A DNA stretch of 64,000 nucleotides from Corynebacterium glyciniphilum AJ 3170 (GCF_007673095.1 NZ_VDYZ01000002.1:1-64000), one strand, 5' to 3'. Shown: positions 15,890 through 25,372, counted from the first letter of the stretch. Program-made: numbers and translations. Notes: generated by a model from the letters alone, not told the origin.

Positions 15890-17097
15890 CCCACACACCG
15901 GTGACCTGGGACGAAGCCCGTGCCCGCGTTCTCGACACCTGCCGCGCGCCCGGCGCGCAGGCCCGCACCGTGCTCCGCTCCCCCGTCCCCGGGGACGTGA
16001 CCGCCACGCCAGTGACCGCGCCGGTGGATGTACCGCACTACACGTCCTCGGCGATGGACGGCTTCGCGGTGAACGGTCCCGGACCGTGGGAGTTGCTCGC
16101 TCCGCCGGCGACCGGGGCGCACGGACGCAATGTGCACAACACCGGTGGTGCGCTCGACATCGGCCAGGCGCTGCCGGTGCTCACCGGGTCGCTGCTGCCG
16201 GACGGCACGACGGCGGTGGTGCGTTCGGAGAACAGCTGCGTCAGTAAGGCCGGCGACACCGATACCCACGGCTCGTCCCTCACCGCCGACTACCCGGGCG
16301 ACGGCAGGGACATCCGCCCGGCCGGTCAGGAGTGGGCGCGCGGGGAGACCCTTGTCGATGCCGGGGTGGTGCTCGGCCCCGGTCACTGCGCGATGCTCGC
16401 GGTCTGCGGAGTCGACGAGATCGAACTCGTCGCCCCGCCCCGAGTGGCGTGCGCGTTCACCGGCAATGAGGTCATCGACCACGGTGTGCCCGCTCCCGGT
16501 GAGGTCCGTGACGCCTTCGGTGTCTCCTTCCCCGCGCTGCCCTCCCGCTGGGGTGCGGACGTCGTCTGCACCGACCGGGTGCCGGATGATCCGGTGGCGG
16601 TGGAGGACTGGCTGCGGCGCCCTGACGTGCAGGACGCCGACCTGGTCGTCATGACCGGCGGGTCCGGCCGTTCCGGGCAGGACTTCGCCCGACGCTTCAT
16701 CACCCGCGTCGCCGACGACATCCTCGCCGACGAGGTCGCCTGCCAGCCGGCGCACCCGACATTGATCATCCGACGCTCAGACCAGCTGGTCTTCGGCGTC
16801 CCCGGTAACCCTCTCGCCGCACACGCCGCACTGCATTCTTTCGTCGCCCCGGCGGTCGCGGTGCTGTCCGGACGCGGCGGTGCCGAAGTCCTCCACGGGA
16901 CGACCACCGGGACAGTCGGTCCGCTGCATCGTGACCGGGTGCGACTGTTGCCCGCCCGCGTGAATGACGGCGAACTCGCCCCGGTCCCCGGCGCGCATTC
17001 CCACATGCTCAGCGGTTATGCGGTGGCCGACGCGCTGATGGTCGTCCCCGCCGACGGCCTCTCCCCCGGCGACGCCGTGCGCTACATCAGGTTCTGA
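15886..17097 (+). CDS. moeA: Molybdenum insertion protein MoeA, divergent copy
   Basis: MoeA inserts molybdate into adenylated molybdopterin. The 403-residue protein keeps HYTSSAMDGFAV, an ALPVLTGSLLPDGTTAVV block and the MPT-binding FGVPGNPLAAH. The usual TSGG(I/V)S-x-G loop is altered to MTGGSGRSGQD, and several segments are shortened compared with the second MoeA at 23256. ATG 15886 overlaps the mobA stop. Roles of the two copies may differ (for example MGD-dependent versus other Mo handling); this is inference. Confidence 0.88.
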   Translation: MTHTPVTWDEARARVLDTCRAPGAQARTVLRSPVPGDVTATPVTAPVDVPHYTSSAMDGFAVNGPGPWELLAPPATGAHGRNVHNTGGALDIGQALPVLTGSLLPDGTTAVVRSENSCVSKAGDTDTHGSSLTADYPGDGRDIRPAGQEWARGETLVDAGVVLGPGHCAMLAVCGVDEIELVAPPRVACAFTGNEVIDHGVPAPGEVRDAFGVSFPALPSRWGADVVCTDRVPDDPVAVEDWLRRPDVQDADLVVMTGGSGRSGQDFARRFITRVADDILADEVACQPAHPTLIIRRSDQLVFGVPGNPLAAHAALHSFVAPAVAVLSGRGGAEVLHGTTTGTVGPLHRDRVRLLPARVNDGELAPVPGAHSHMLSGYAVADALMVVPADGLSPGDAVRYIRF

Positions 17098-17212
17098 CCC
17101 GGGTCAGATTCCGGCCGGACGTATCTCCTAAAAGCGCGAACCAGACGCGTAGATGGCTCATGACGTGGCGGCCAAGTTTTATTCTCTCGGGGTCGACAGC
17201 GGTCCGCCGTGG

Positions 17213-19516
17213 TTAGATACGGGTGCTGGGACCAAGGTCCACAGCCCGGCGCAGATAGTTTCCGGTTACGGTCCCCGAGAAGGCAAGCTCCGTCGGCGCG
17301 CCTGTGAACACCACCCGGCCTCCAGCGTGCCCCGCACCCGGCCCTACATCAATGACGTGATCAGCGCGGGCCGCGACCTGGAGGTTGTGTTCGATGATGA
17401 CGAGTGTCGCTCCCTGGTCAACAAGTTCATCAAAGAGAGCAAGCAATCGGGCGACATCGGTGTCATGAAGCCCCGCAGTTGGTTCATCCAGGACGATACG
17501 CAGCGCTGAACGGTCACCGGGCTCGCCCCCCGTACGAGAAGAAGCGTCAGCGCTGGACAGGTGTTTCGCCAACAGCAGTCTCTGACGTTCACCACCAGAG
17601 AGCGTATCGGCTCGCCGACCCATCGCGATGTGGCCCAATCCAACTCTGTCCATCCACACCATGCGGTTTCGTCCGCGAGGCCCCAACAGTGACGCCAATT
17701 GCTTTGGCCGCAAGCTGGCCACGTCAGCAATGGTCTGTCCATCGACCAGGACCGCACGGGCCCGGTCATTGAAACCAGTTCCACAGCAGGCCTCGCAGCG
17801 AGTGAAAGTGTCGTCGAGAAAAGCCAGGTCAATGATGATCTCTCCGCGCCCCTTACACTCTGGGCACGAGCCTTTGGAGTTCCGGGAAAACCACGACGCA
17901 TTCAGTCCGTCCGCGCGACCCGCGCTCGCGAAGACGGAGCGTACCTCGTCAGCGACCCCCATCACCGTCATCGGTGTGGATCGTTTTCCACCGTGAAGGG
18001 GCTGTTGACTGACGACCGCAAACCCCGGGTTTTGAGCCACGAAGTCCCCGACCAACGACGATTTTCCGCTGCCGGCGACTCCGGTGACCACCGTGAGTAC
18101 TGCTTCCGGAAATCCGACAGTGACATGGTCAAGATTGTTACTGCACGCATCAGTGACAAGGAACTGACCACGAGATGCACGGCAATCTTCCTTGAGGGTA
18201 AACTGGTGTTGCGAAGGTTCTGGCGAGGGCGGACCGGCGTAAACAACGTGACCACCGTTGTTCCCCGCGCCAGGCCCGAGGTGAAGCACATGATCCGCTG
18301 CTTGAATCACAGCATGGCTGTGCTCCACGACCAGAACGGTATTGTCCCGGTCTCGTAGTCCGCAGAGGAGGCTCGTTAACCTGTGGACGTCAGCGGGGTG
18401 CAGGCCAATGCTCGGTTCGTCCAGGATGTAGGTCGCGTCGGTCAAAGAGCTGCCCAGCTGCCGAACGATCTTCACCCGCTGGGCCTCGCCGCCGGAGAGT
18501 CCGGGTGAGGACCGTCCCAGAGTAAGGTAGCCGAGGCCAACGTCTTCTAGACCGGACAACGTAGCCGAAATGTCGTTGACCAGGGGTGCTGCCGCCTCAC
18601 CGAGGAGGCCGCCCACTTCCGAGGCAATACCACGAAGTTGAGCGACAGGGGTCTCCATCCAGTCCACGATGGAACGACCGTCGATCACGCTCGCCCGGGC
18701 CTTGGCGTTCACCCGCGATCCATTACACTCCGGACATGTCTTTGACCGGACGACCTGTTGCAATGCGCTCTTCTCCTTCGAGGTCATGTGGGGCGGAGTC
18801 TGTGTCAGATAACGGTCCCTGATCTGTGTGACGGCACCATCGAACAAGCCGTGTTTCGCATAGTCCCTGCCCGGGTTTGTCAGCTGGAGCTTTTCAGCAT
18901 GCAGCAACGCTTCTCGGACCGGCTTTGGAAGTTGACCCCACGGGATGTCCGGGTCCGCCAACCCGGAGGCGATGAGCCGGCGAGAGCGATAGCCTCCGGG
19001 CTGGAACGTCGGAAAACGGATAGGCCCCTCTCTTAGTGTGCGCTCGGCATCAACGAGAGCGGCTTCATCAACGACCCGTTGCACTCCCAGTCCCTGGCAG
19101 GACAGGCACATCCCTGCGGGGTCGTTCGGAGAGTATGCAGGCGAAAAGCCTGCCGACGGTGCGCCGAACCGGGAGAACAGCATCCGCAATGTCCCTGCTA
19201 TGTCGGTCGCCGTAGCCACCGTGGATCGCGCATTTCCCGTGAATCGCCGTTGGTCGACAATCACCGTGAATGTGAGCCCGTCGATCTTGTCATAGTCCGC
19301 CCCCGGGTATTTCGCTAATCGTGCACGTACGAAGCTGGGGTAGCTTGCTGCCGTGGCCCGTTGGGCTTCTGCCGCGATTGTCTCGAATACCAGAGATGTC
19401 TTGCCGGATCCGGACACTCCGGAGACGACGGTGAACGCATGTTTGGGGAGAGAGACGTCAATGCCTGTGAGGTTGTGTGTACGTGCGCCGGTGACGGTGA
19501 TCTCGTGAGTGTGCAT
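17213..19516 (-). CDS. UvrA-like ABC ATPase (drug-resistance type, UvrA2)
   Basis: The 767-residue protein has two ABC ATPase halves with Walker A loops SGVSGSGKTS (32-41) and TGVAGSGKSS, two signatures (LSGGEAQRVKI and LSGGERQRLLL), and UvrA zinc pairs CLSCQG, CPECNG, CPECKG and CEACCG. It is much shorter than the ~950-residue housekeeping UvrA and lacks the UvrB-binding region, like DrrC-type UvrA2 proteins linked to resistance to DNA-binding drugs. It is divergent from a WYL regulator. Base composition is visibly lower in GC than the flanks, suggesting transfer. Confidence 0.88.
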   Translation of the reverse strand: MHTHEITVTGARTHNLTGIDVSLPKHAFTVVSGVSGSGKTSLVFETIAAEAQRATAASYPSFVRARLAKYPGADYDKIDGLTFTVIVDQRRFTGNARSTVATATDIAGTLRMLFSRFGAPSAGFSPAYSPNDPAGMCLSCQGLGVQRVVDEAALVDAERTLREGPIRFPTFQPGGYRSRRLIASGLADPDIPWGQLPKPVREALLHAEKLQLTNPGRDYAKHGLFDGAVTQIRDRYLTQTPPHMTSKEKSALQQVVRSKTCPECNGSRVNAKARASVIDGRSIVDWMETPVAQLRGIASEVGGLLGEAAAPLVNDISATLSGLEDVGLGYLTLGRSSPGLSGGEAQRVKIVRQLGSSLTDATYILDEPSIGLHPADVHRLTSLLCGLRDRDNTVLVVEHSHAVIQAADHVLHLGPGAGNNGGHVVYAGPPSPEPSQHQFTLKEDCRASRGQFLVTDACSNNLDHVTVGFPEAVLTVVTGVAGSGKSSLVGDFVAQNPGFAVVSQQPLHGGKRSTPMTVMGVADEVRSVFASAGRADGLNASWFSRNSKGSCPECKGRGEIIIDLAFLDDTFTRCEACCGTGFNDRARAVLVDGQTIADVASLRPKQLASLLGPRGRNRMVWMDRVGLGHIAMGRRADTLSGGERQRLLLAKHLSSADASSRTGGEPGDRSALRIVLDEPTAGLHDTDVARLLALFDELVDQGATLVIIEHNLQVAARADHVIDVGPGAGHAGGRVVFTGAPTELAFSGTVTGNYLRRAVDLGPSTRI

Positions 19517-19522
19517 GACACC

Positions 19523-19528
19523 ACGCTA
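19523..19528 (-). promoter_or_regulatory. -10 element TAGCGT, leaderless UvrA-like gene
   Basis: On the minus strand TAGCGT ends 6 bp before ATG 19516. Confidence 0.45.
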
Positions 19529-19570
19529 AGGTGATATGCGGCAACAAAGTGTCCACAAATAGGAGCGAAC

Positions 19571-20569
19571 ATGGCCAAGTCTCCGGACCGGCTTCTGCGG
19601 CTTCTGTCCCTGCTGGAAGATGGAACGCCTTGGACCGCCAACGAGTTGACAGCTGCGATGGAGATACCAGGACGGACACTGCGCCGTGACATCGCTACCC
19701 TGAAGGACTCCGGCTACGACGTCAGGAGCACCCGTGGACGTGGAGGTCATTATCGGCTAAACAGGTCCAGCTCTATTCCGGCACTCCCGATTCAAGGAGA
19801 TGAAGCAGTCGCTGCGGCAGTGAGCCTCCATGCTGCAGCGAGGGGAGTCGTCGGGATCAACTTTCCACACCGCGCTGTTACTCGCGCTGAACGCCGACTC
19901 CGGGAATCATTGTCCCCAATCGACCGCCGCCAGGCCGATACGGTGATCGCTGCACTCGACTTCAGCACAGAGCACAGCTCACGTGTCAGCGACGAGTCGT
20001 TGTCTCTGTTGACCCGTGCGATTCGCGAGAACCGAGAAGTCACCTTCGGTCATGTGGGCCGTACCGGACGGCTGCAACGCAGCGTTGAACCCGCCAGGCT
20101 GGTGAATCTCGACCACCGGTGGTACCTGCACGGTTGGGACCGTGACAGGCGGGACTGGAGAACCTTCCGGCTGGATCGAATCAGCGAGCTCACCACCACT
20201 TCCAACCGTTTTGTTCCTGTGCACCTGCCCGAAGGCGACATTGCCGAAGTCATCCGAGGACAGTTCCATCGGGAGACATCCCGCACCGTGACTCTGGAGC
20301 TGTATGCGACTCCTGCTGAGGCTACGTCTCGGCTATACCGAGTCGACGGGGCGCTTGAACCACTCGATGTGCAGGAAGGCAGGAACCGGACCCGCTATAC
20401 AGCGATGGTCGATTCACTCGAATGGCTGCTCACGGTCCTCGTACTCAGCGATGTGGAGTTCACAGTTATCGACCCGCCGGAGTTCCGCACCCTGGTGCAC
20501 GCAGCATCTGCACGATTTCACCGTGCCGTAGGAGGGGACACTCCAGATAAGCCTTCCGATTCCGATTAA
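19571..20569 (+). CDS. WYL-domain transcriptional regulator
   Basis: The 332-residue protein has an N-terminal helix-turn-helix (LLSLLEDGTPWTANELTAAMEIPGRTLRRDIATLKDSG, about 9-46), a middle domain and a WYL domain with RWYLHGWDRDRRDWRTFRLDRI. WYL domains sense single-stranded nucleic acid or nucleotides, and such regulators often control DNA-damage or defence genes. It starts at ATG 19571 with AGGAG 7 bp upstream and is divergent from the UvrA-like gene across 54 bp, so control of that gene is likely. It shares the lower GC of its neighbour. Confidence 0.9.
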   Translation: MAKSPDRLLRLLSLLEDGTPWTANELTAAMEIPGRTLRRDIATLKDSGYDVRSTRGRGGHYRLNRSSSIPALPIQGDEAVAAAVSLHAAARGVVGINFPHRAVTRAERRLRESLSPIDRRQADTVIAALDFSTEHSSRVSDESLSLLTRAIRENREVTFGHVGRTGRLQRSVEPARLVNLDHRWYLHGWDRDRRDWRTFRLDRISELTTTSNRFVPVHLPEGDIAEVIRGQFHRETSRTVTLELYATPAEATSRLYRVDGALEPLDVQEGRNRTRYTAMVDSLEWLLTVLVLSDVEFTVIDPPEFRTLVHAASARFHRAVGGDTPDKPSDSD

Positions 20570-20575
20570 GGAGGT

Positions 20576-20600
20576 GAACCGGCGCGTTCGCGCGCGGTTC
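20576..20600 (+). terminator. Hairpin after the WYL regulator gene
   Basis: gaaccggcgcg pairs with cgcgcggttc (one bulged G) around a short loop, starting 7 bp after the stop. There is no clear U-run. Confidence 0.5.
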
Positions 20601-20774
20601 GGCCCAAGAAGCACTGGTGGTCCATGCGTGCGATAACCTCGTCGACTATGTCTGCCCGCTATTAGATGTCCATCACACCAATATCGTTGTTCATCGCCCC
20701 GTAGGGATAGCAACCCCACGGTCTAAAACGCAGAAAACGCGCAGGTTGTTTACGCAACAAGCACCACCGCAGTA

Positions 20775-21644
20775 TCAGTCCCGGTACAGTTCCCCGCCCG
20801 GGGTGGTCCCCCGGTTCAGCCAGGCGTAGACCCCGCCGATGAGCAGCCCGCCGCCGATCGCGTTGCCGACCAGCGCCAGCCCCCAGTTCGTCAGCACATT
20901 GGACCAGGTCAGAGAGTCAAGCACCCCGGCGCCGGCGGCGAACCCGTCACCCAGCCCGAAGAACGCGAGGGTGAACAGGGAGAAGTTGGCGATGAGGTGC
21001 TCCAGACCCAGGACCACGAAGACCGCGATCACGAGGTGGGTGAACAGGAACTTGCCGGCGTAGTCCTTGATCAGCAGCCCACCGACGATGGCGATGTTCA
21101 CCACGAAGTTCGCCACGACAGCCTCAAGGAAGATGCCGGAGGGCTCCTTGGTGAGCTTACCGTCGGCCAGGCTCGCGATCAGGTGGTCCGCCCCGAGGCC
21201 TCCGAGCTTGGCGGACTGGCCGAGAACGACGGCGACGACGACCGCGCCGACGAGGTTGAAGACTGTCGTGACGATGACCATCCACACCGCACGTCCCCAG
21301 CTGAGGTAGCCGCGGGCGGCGCCGAAGGCGGCGAACATCATCGTGCCGGTGGCGAGTTCCGCGCCGAGCTGGAGGATCATCGCCAGGCCGATGAAGAACA
21401 GCAGGCCGAAGACCACGGGACCCAGCCCCGGGGCCAGGTGTTCGACGGCGTTGCCGCACACGGCGGCGAAGGCGGTGCCGAGGGTCAGGTAGGCCCCGGC
21501 GAGAACGGCGCGTACGGCGTAGCGGGGGTGGTCGTCGTCGAACAGTGCGGCCTTCTTGCGCACCGCGGCGTCCGCGGCCGTGTTGAAGGCGCCGGCGAAC
21601 GGGGCCGTGTGGGGTGCTGCTTCAGTCGCTGTGTCGTGAGTCAC
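20775..21644 (-). CDS. Formate/nitrite transporter family channel
   Basis: The 289-residue membrane protein has six hydrophobic segments and the FNT landmarks: GAYLTLGTAFAAVCGN, ELATGTMMF, EAVVANFVVNIAIVGG and the pore-histidine region GLEHLIANFSLFTLAFF. FNT proteins move formate, nitrite or hydrosulfide with protons. Formate is the best guess here because fdhF and fdhD are in the same gene block. It starts with GTG 21644, 8 bp after a TAACCT hexamer. HPP and LysR genes lie upstream. Confidence 0.9.
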   Translation of the reverse strand: MTHDTATEAAPHTAPFAGAFNTAADAAVRKKAALFDDDHPRYAVRAVLAGAYLTLGTAFAAVCGNAVEHLAPGLGPVVFGLLFFIGLAMILQLGAELATGTMMFAAFGAARGYLSWGRAVWMVIVTTVFNLVGAVVVAVVLGQSAKLGGLGADHLIASLADGKLTKEPSGIFLEAVVANFVVNIAIVGGLLIKDYAGKFLFTHLVIAVFVVLGLEHLIANFSLFTLAFFGLGDGFAAGAGVLDSLTWSNVLTNWGLALVGNAIGGGLLIGGVYAWLNRGTTPGGELYRD

Positions 21645-21652
21645 GTCGGGTC

Positions 21653-21658
21653 AGGTTA
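21653..21658 (-). promoter_or_regulatory. -10 element TAACCT, leaderless FNT gene
   Basis: TAACCT on the minus strand ends 8 bp before GTG 21644. Confidence 0.45.
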
Positions 21659-21792
21659 CTCCGGGAACACCGGTGGCGACGAAGAGACTTTCGCCGTGAC
21701 CGAACGGTGCACCCCCACGCGGAATGCCATCTGAACTGCGGTGACGTTACTCCGTCGGACGTCACCGCCGAACACGCGTCCGGTGAAAACTG

Positions 21793-22284
21793 TCACCGTC
21801 CCCAGATCCGGTCGCCGACCACCGTGCGGTAGAGGATCCCCAGGACCGCGACGACCAGTGCACCGACGAGCACGGGTTCAAGCAGGTAGTGCCAGGACTC
21901 GCCACTCGCGGTCACCAGCATCGGCATCGTCGCTGCCGGCGGGTGGAGAATCCGCAGTCCGGTCATCAGCATTGCCGCGGCGCCGGTCGCCAGTGCCAGG
22001 GACCACCACTCCGACGGCAGGAAGGAGAACAGGACCACGGCGACAGTCGTCGACACGAGGTAACCGCCGACGATGTTCAGCGGTTGCGACAGCGGCGCCG
22101 CCGGCAGGATGAACAGCAGGACGCAGGTGGCTCCGAGGCTGGCCATGAAGAACGGGTGTCCGGACAGTTCGCTGAGCCCGCTGAGCAACGCCACCGCCAC
22201 GATCACGGCAGCGGTGGACAGGACGAGCCCACCCAGGGGCATACGCGGCTGCACCGGGGTGAGCAGCCTGCGTAGTGCCTTCAC
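21793..22284 (-). CDS. HPP-family four-helix membrane protein
   Basis: The 163-residue protein has four hydrophobic segments and the family motif HPPA (RILHPPAATMPML) plus FFMASLGATCVLLF. HPP proteins are found in bacteria and plants and some are linked to nitrite transport. GTG 22284 overlaps the LysR stop (GTGA), so the two form one operon, with the FNT channel 148 bp further downstream. Confidence 0.82.
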   Translation of the reverse strand: MKALRRLLTPVQPRMPLGGLVLSTAAVIVAVALLSGLSELSGHPFFMASLGATCVLLFILPAAPLSQPLNIVGGYLVSTTVAVVLFSFLPSEWWSLALATGAAAMLMTGLRILHPPAATMPMLVTASGESWHYLLEPVLVGALVVAVLGILYRTVVGDRIWGR

Positions 22285-23171
22285 CCGCGTGCCGCTTCGT
22301 CGAGGGCCCCGATCAGCATCGGACGTGGACGCGTGTCCAGCCTCACCAGCGCCACGTCCAGGTCGACCTTCGGCGCGGTCAACGGCAGTGAGACGAGGTC
22401 GCCGGACTCCGCGCCCGACGACGGGACCACCGCCACCCAGTTCCCCGTCGCCGCCAGAGCGCGCAGCGAGCCGACGGAGGTGGTCTCCACGGCGGGGGTC
22501 ACCGATGCCCCGACATCCTCCATGGCCCGGTCGAAGCCTTCCCTGGCCAGCATGTTTCGCCCCAGCAGTGCGACAGGCAGGTGCTCGAGGTCCGCGCCGG
22601 TGACGTGGCCGTCGAAGCGGTCCATCGTCTCACGGCGTCCGACGACACTGAAGTGCACGGACCCCAGTGCGGTGAGACGGACAGTGCCCTGCTGTCCGGC
22701 GCGGGTGTGCCCGCGGGCGGCCCCCGGGTGGATGACCCCGGCGTCGAGTTCGTGGTTGAGTACCCGGGAGACAATGTCTTCGCTGGTGAGATCGGCGACA
22801 AGGTCGACACGGACCGACGGGTTGGCGTCGACGAGCCGACCGAGGAGTTCCGCGGCACGGTCAGCGGCCGACGGGATCGCCCCGAAACGGACGGTGACGT
22901 CCAGATGACCGCGCCGGTAGGCGAGATCCTGGGTCAACGAGCGTTGGTCGGCGTTGATGCGCCGGGCGTAGTCGAGGACGAGCCGCCCCTCCCCGGTCAG
23001 CCCACGGTAGGTCGACTTGCCCCGGTTGACCAGCGGGAAACCTACCTCGGTCTCGAGCTTGCGGATGGCCTCGGAGAGGGTCGACGTGGACACGTAGCAG
23101 GATTCTGCGGCGCGGCCGAAGTGTTCCTCCCGGGCGAGGGCCTCGAAGTAGGCGAGTTGGGACAGCAGCAT
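22281..23171 (-). CDS. LysR-family transcriptional regulator
   Basis: The 296-residue protein has the LysR winged helix in residues 1-60 (LSQLAYFEALAREEHFGRAAESCYVSTSTLSEAIRKLETEVGFPLVNRG) and a periplasmic-binding-type effector domain. It is co-transcribed with the HPP gene and possibly the FNT channel, so it may control formate or nitrite uptake. The effector is unknown. ATG 23171 has a -10 hexamer 7 bp upstream. Confidence 0.92.
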   Translation of the reverse strand: MLLSQLAYFEALAREEHFGRAAESCYVSTSTLSEAIRKLETEVGFPLVNRGKSTYRGLTGEGRLVLDYARRINADQRSLTQDLAYRRGHLDVTVRFGAIPSAADRAAELLGRLVDANPSVRVDLVADLTSEDIVSRVLNHELDAGVIHPGAARGHTRAGQQGTVRLTALGSVHFSVVGRRETMDRFDGHVTGADLEHLPVALLGRNMLAREGFDRAMEDVGASVTPAVETTSVGSLRALAATGNWVAVVPSSGAESGDLVSLPLTAPKVDLDVALVRLDTRPRPMLIGALDEAARG

Positions 23172-23178
23172 GGCTGTG

Positions 23179-23184
23179 ACCCTA
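23179..23184 (-). promoter_or_regulatory. -10 element TAGGGT, leaderless lysR gene
   Basis: TAGGGT on the minus strand ends 7 bp before ATG 23171. Confidence 0.45.
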
Positions 23185-23255
23185 CCTGACCGGGAGCGTC
23201 AGGTCACACCATCCGAATACTCACAAACTGTCCGGCGACACCGGACGAGCTCCTC

Positions 23256-24530
23256 TTACAGCGGATACACGGTCACGACGGCACCCCGGTCAAGGTCCTC
23301 CCCCGCCGGGATGCGGGCCAGACAGTCCGCCTCCGCCGACTGCGCCAACAGGTGCGATCCGGTCCCGCCGACGGGAGTGACGGCGACAACGGCACCGTCG
23401 GCTCCGTCGACTCCGTCGGCTGCCCCGACCTCCGTCCTCGCCCGCAGGAAGCAGTCGCGGCCGGGCAGGCCCGGCACCGGCGCGGTAAGTCGTCCGGCGA
23501 CCGTCTCCGCCACCTCTCCGAGCACCGGAGCGACGAAGAGCCGGAAGCTCACCGCCGTGGAGACCGGGTTCCCCGGCAGGCACACCACGGGCACACCGTG
23601 GAATCGGGCCAGCCCCTGTGGCCCGCCGGGTTGTTGGGCGACGTGACCGAACCAGGCGGTCTCCACCCCGGTACCGCTCTGCAGCACCTGGCGCACCACC
23701 TCGAAGCGTCCGTGACTGATCCCACCGCTGGTCACCACCGCGTCGGGACGTGCCCGGTCGACCGCGTCGGCCAGCGAGGCACGGAAGGCGTCCGGGTTGT
23801 CACTGGTGCGCACCGTTCCGGCGACGGCGATGCCGTGGGTGGCACACAGCGCCTCCAGCATCGGTCCGTTGGCGTCGCGGATGGACGCTGCACCGGGGAT
23901 GTCTCCGGCGCTGCCGATCTCGTCGCCGCCGGTGCACACCACGATGCGTGCACGACGTCGCACCGGAAGTCCGGTGATGCCCTGTGCCGCGGCGACACCG
24001 ACGGTGCGCGGGTTCACACGGTGCCCGGCGGGCAGCAGGACAGCCCCCGCACGGATGTCGGAGCCCCGGGTCCGCACGAACTGCCCTGCCGGTGCGGCGG
24101 GGACGGTGACGGTGGCCGGTGCACTGTTGTCGCTACTGTCGCTATCGTCGCTGCCGAGGAATTCCGATGGCTCACATGCCTCGACCGGCACAACGGCGGC
24201 GGTGCCGGCAGGCAGGCGCGCGCCCGTCATCACCGGGATGACACGGTCGCCCGTCCCGGCAGCGAGCCCGGCCAGACCGGTGAGGATGTCACGGGGGTCG
24301 GCTCCGGCGGGGATCGTCGGGCCGACGGGGAAGGTGCCGCCGGCCAGGTGCGCGTCACCGAGTGCATAACCGTCCATCTGGGAGTTGTCGAAGCGCGGAG
24401 AGTCCTCGACGGCCGTGACGTCAGCCGCCAGGCGACGTCCCACGGCGTCGGCGGGCGCGGCGTGCTCGACCGGCAGTTCCCCGAGCAACCCGCGGACAGC
24501 GGCGAGATGGTCTTCAGGTGTACGCGCCAC
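23256..24530 (-). CDS. moeA: Molybdenum insertion protein MoeA, canonical copy
   Basis: The 424-residue MoeA has the canonical motifs RFDNSQMDGYAL, VIPVMTGARLPAGTAAVVPVE, VVTSGGISHGRFEVV and VVCLPGNPVSTAVSF. I start at GTG 24530 because a strong ribosome site (GAGGAAGGGAG) lies before it and upstream codons overlap modB. An acidic Ser/Asp run (SDDSDSSDNS) comes from 9-bp repeats in a surface loop. It is the third gene of modA-modB-moeA, 20 bp after modB. Unlike the copy at 15886, its substrate loop is intact. Confidence 0.93.
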   Translation of the reverse strand: MARTPEDHLAAVRGLLGELPVEHAAPADAVGRRLAADVTAVEDSPRFDNSQMDGYALGDAHLAGGTFPVGPTIPAGADPRDILTGLAGLAAGTGDRVIPVMTGARLPAGTAAVVPVEACEPSEFLGSDDSDSSDNSAPATVTVPAAPAGQFVRTRGSDIRAGAVLLPAGHRVNPRTVGVAAAQGITGLPVRRRARIVVCTGGDEIGSAGDIPGAASIRDANGPMLEALCATHGIAVAGTVRTSDNPDAFRASLADAVDRARPDAVVTSGGISHGRFEVVRQVLQSGTGVETAWFGHVAQQPGGPQGLARFHGVPVVCLPGNPVSTAVSFRLFVAPVLGEVAETVAGRLTAPVPGLPGRDCFLRARTEVGAADGVDGADGAVVAVTPVGGTGSHLLAQSAEADCLARIPAGEDLDRGAVVTVYPL

Positions 24531-24550
24531 GGTGGGCTCCCTTCCTCGTG

Positions 24551-25372
24551 TTACCTCTGCTGCTTCTGCGTCCTCTGCACCCGGCGCACCACGGCGATCC
24601 CTCCGACGACGAACACGTAGACGCCGATGAGCATGATGCATGCACCGAGGGCACGGTCCATGTCGTTGGCGCTGAGACCGAGTTCGACGAGCAGCGGGAT
24701 GGTGCGGGTCTCCCCGGCGACGTTACCGGCGAACGTGAGCGTCGCCCCGTACTCCGACAGTGCCCGGGCGAAACTTAACACGGTTCCGGCGGCGATGCCG
24801 GGCCAGGCGACGGGCACGAGCACGCGACGGACCGTCTGCCAACGGGACGCGCCGTCCAACGCTGCGGCCTCCGACAGTGCCACCGGGATACCGCGCAGCG
24901 CGGTGACCGTGGTGGAGACGAAGAACGGCAGCGAGACGAACACCTGCACCACGATCACGGCGAGGGAGGTGTAGGCGACGTGGACGCCGGCGTTCTCGAG
25001 GCAACTGCCGAGCAGGCCGTGTCGTCCCCAGAAGAACACCAGCGCCAGACCCGAGACCACCGGGGAGAGCACCAACGGCGCGTAGACGACCAGCTGGACG
25101 GCCTGTCCCCTCCCGGGATGCCGGCGGGTCAGTTCCACCAGCCACATCGACAACGGCAGACCGAGGACGATGCACAGGACGGTGGCGGCCACCGCGGTAC
25201 TCAGCGACAGCGTCAGCGACTGCACGGCCGCCGGCTCGGTAACCAGTTCCACCGCACGGCCCCAGGGGATGTTCAACAGCAGGGCGAGAAGCGGCCCGAC
25301 CAGCAGAAGGACCGCGACCAGCGCGATGCACGCGACGGCCGCGGGGACGGAGGTGACGGGTTTACGCTGCAC
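24551..25372 (-). CDS. modB: Molybdate ABC transporter permease
   Basis: A 273-residue permease with about six hydrophobic helices and the ABC permease EAA loop (LSEAAALDGASRWQTVRRVLVPVAWPGIAAG). ModB-like blocks include PLVLSPVVSGLALVFFWGR and FARALSEYGATLTFAGN. GTG 25372 overlaps the end of modA by 11 bp. The usual ModC ATPase is not next to it: moeA follows instead, and none of the ABC ATPases elsewhere in the window looks like ModC. Confidence 0.92.
   Translation of the reverse strand: MQRKPVTSVPAAVACIALVAVLLLVGPLLALLLNIPWGRAVELVTEPAAVQSLTLSLSTAVAATVLCIVLGLPLSMWLVELTRRHPGRGQAVQLVVYAPLVLSPVVSGLALVFFWGRHGLLGSCLENAGVHVAYTSLAVIVVQVFVSLPFFVSTTVTALRGIPVALSEAAALDGASRWQTVRRVLVPVAWPGIAAGTVLSFARALSEYGATLTFAGNVAGETRTIPLLVELGLSANDMDRALGACIMLIGVYVFVVGGIAVVRRVQRTQKQQR

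Noticed and set aside
17095..17106. Perfect 12-bp palindrome TGACCCGGGTCA at the moeA stop
   Set aside because: Short and GC-rich with no loop; it could be chance. There is no nearby promoter it would control, and it is too short for a terminator.
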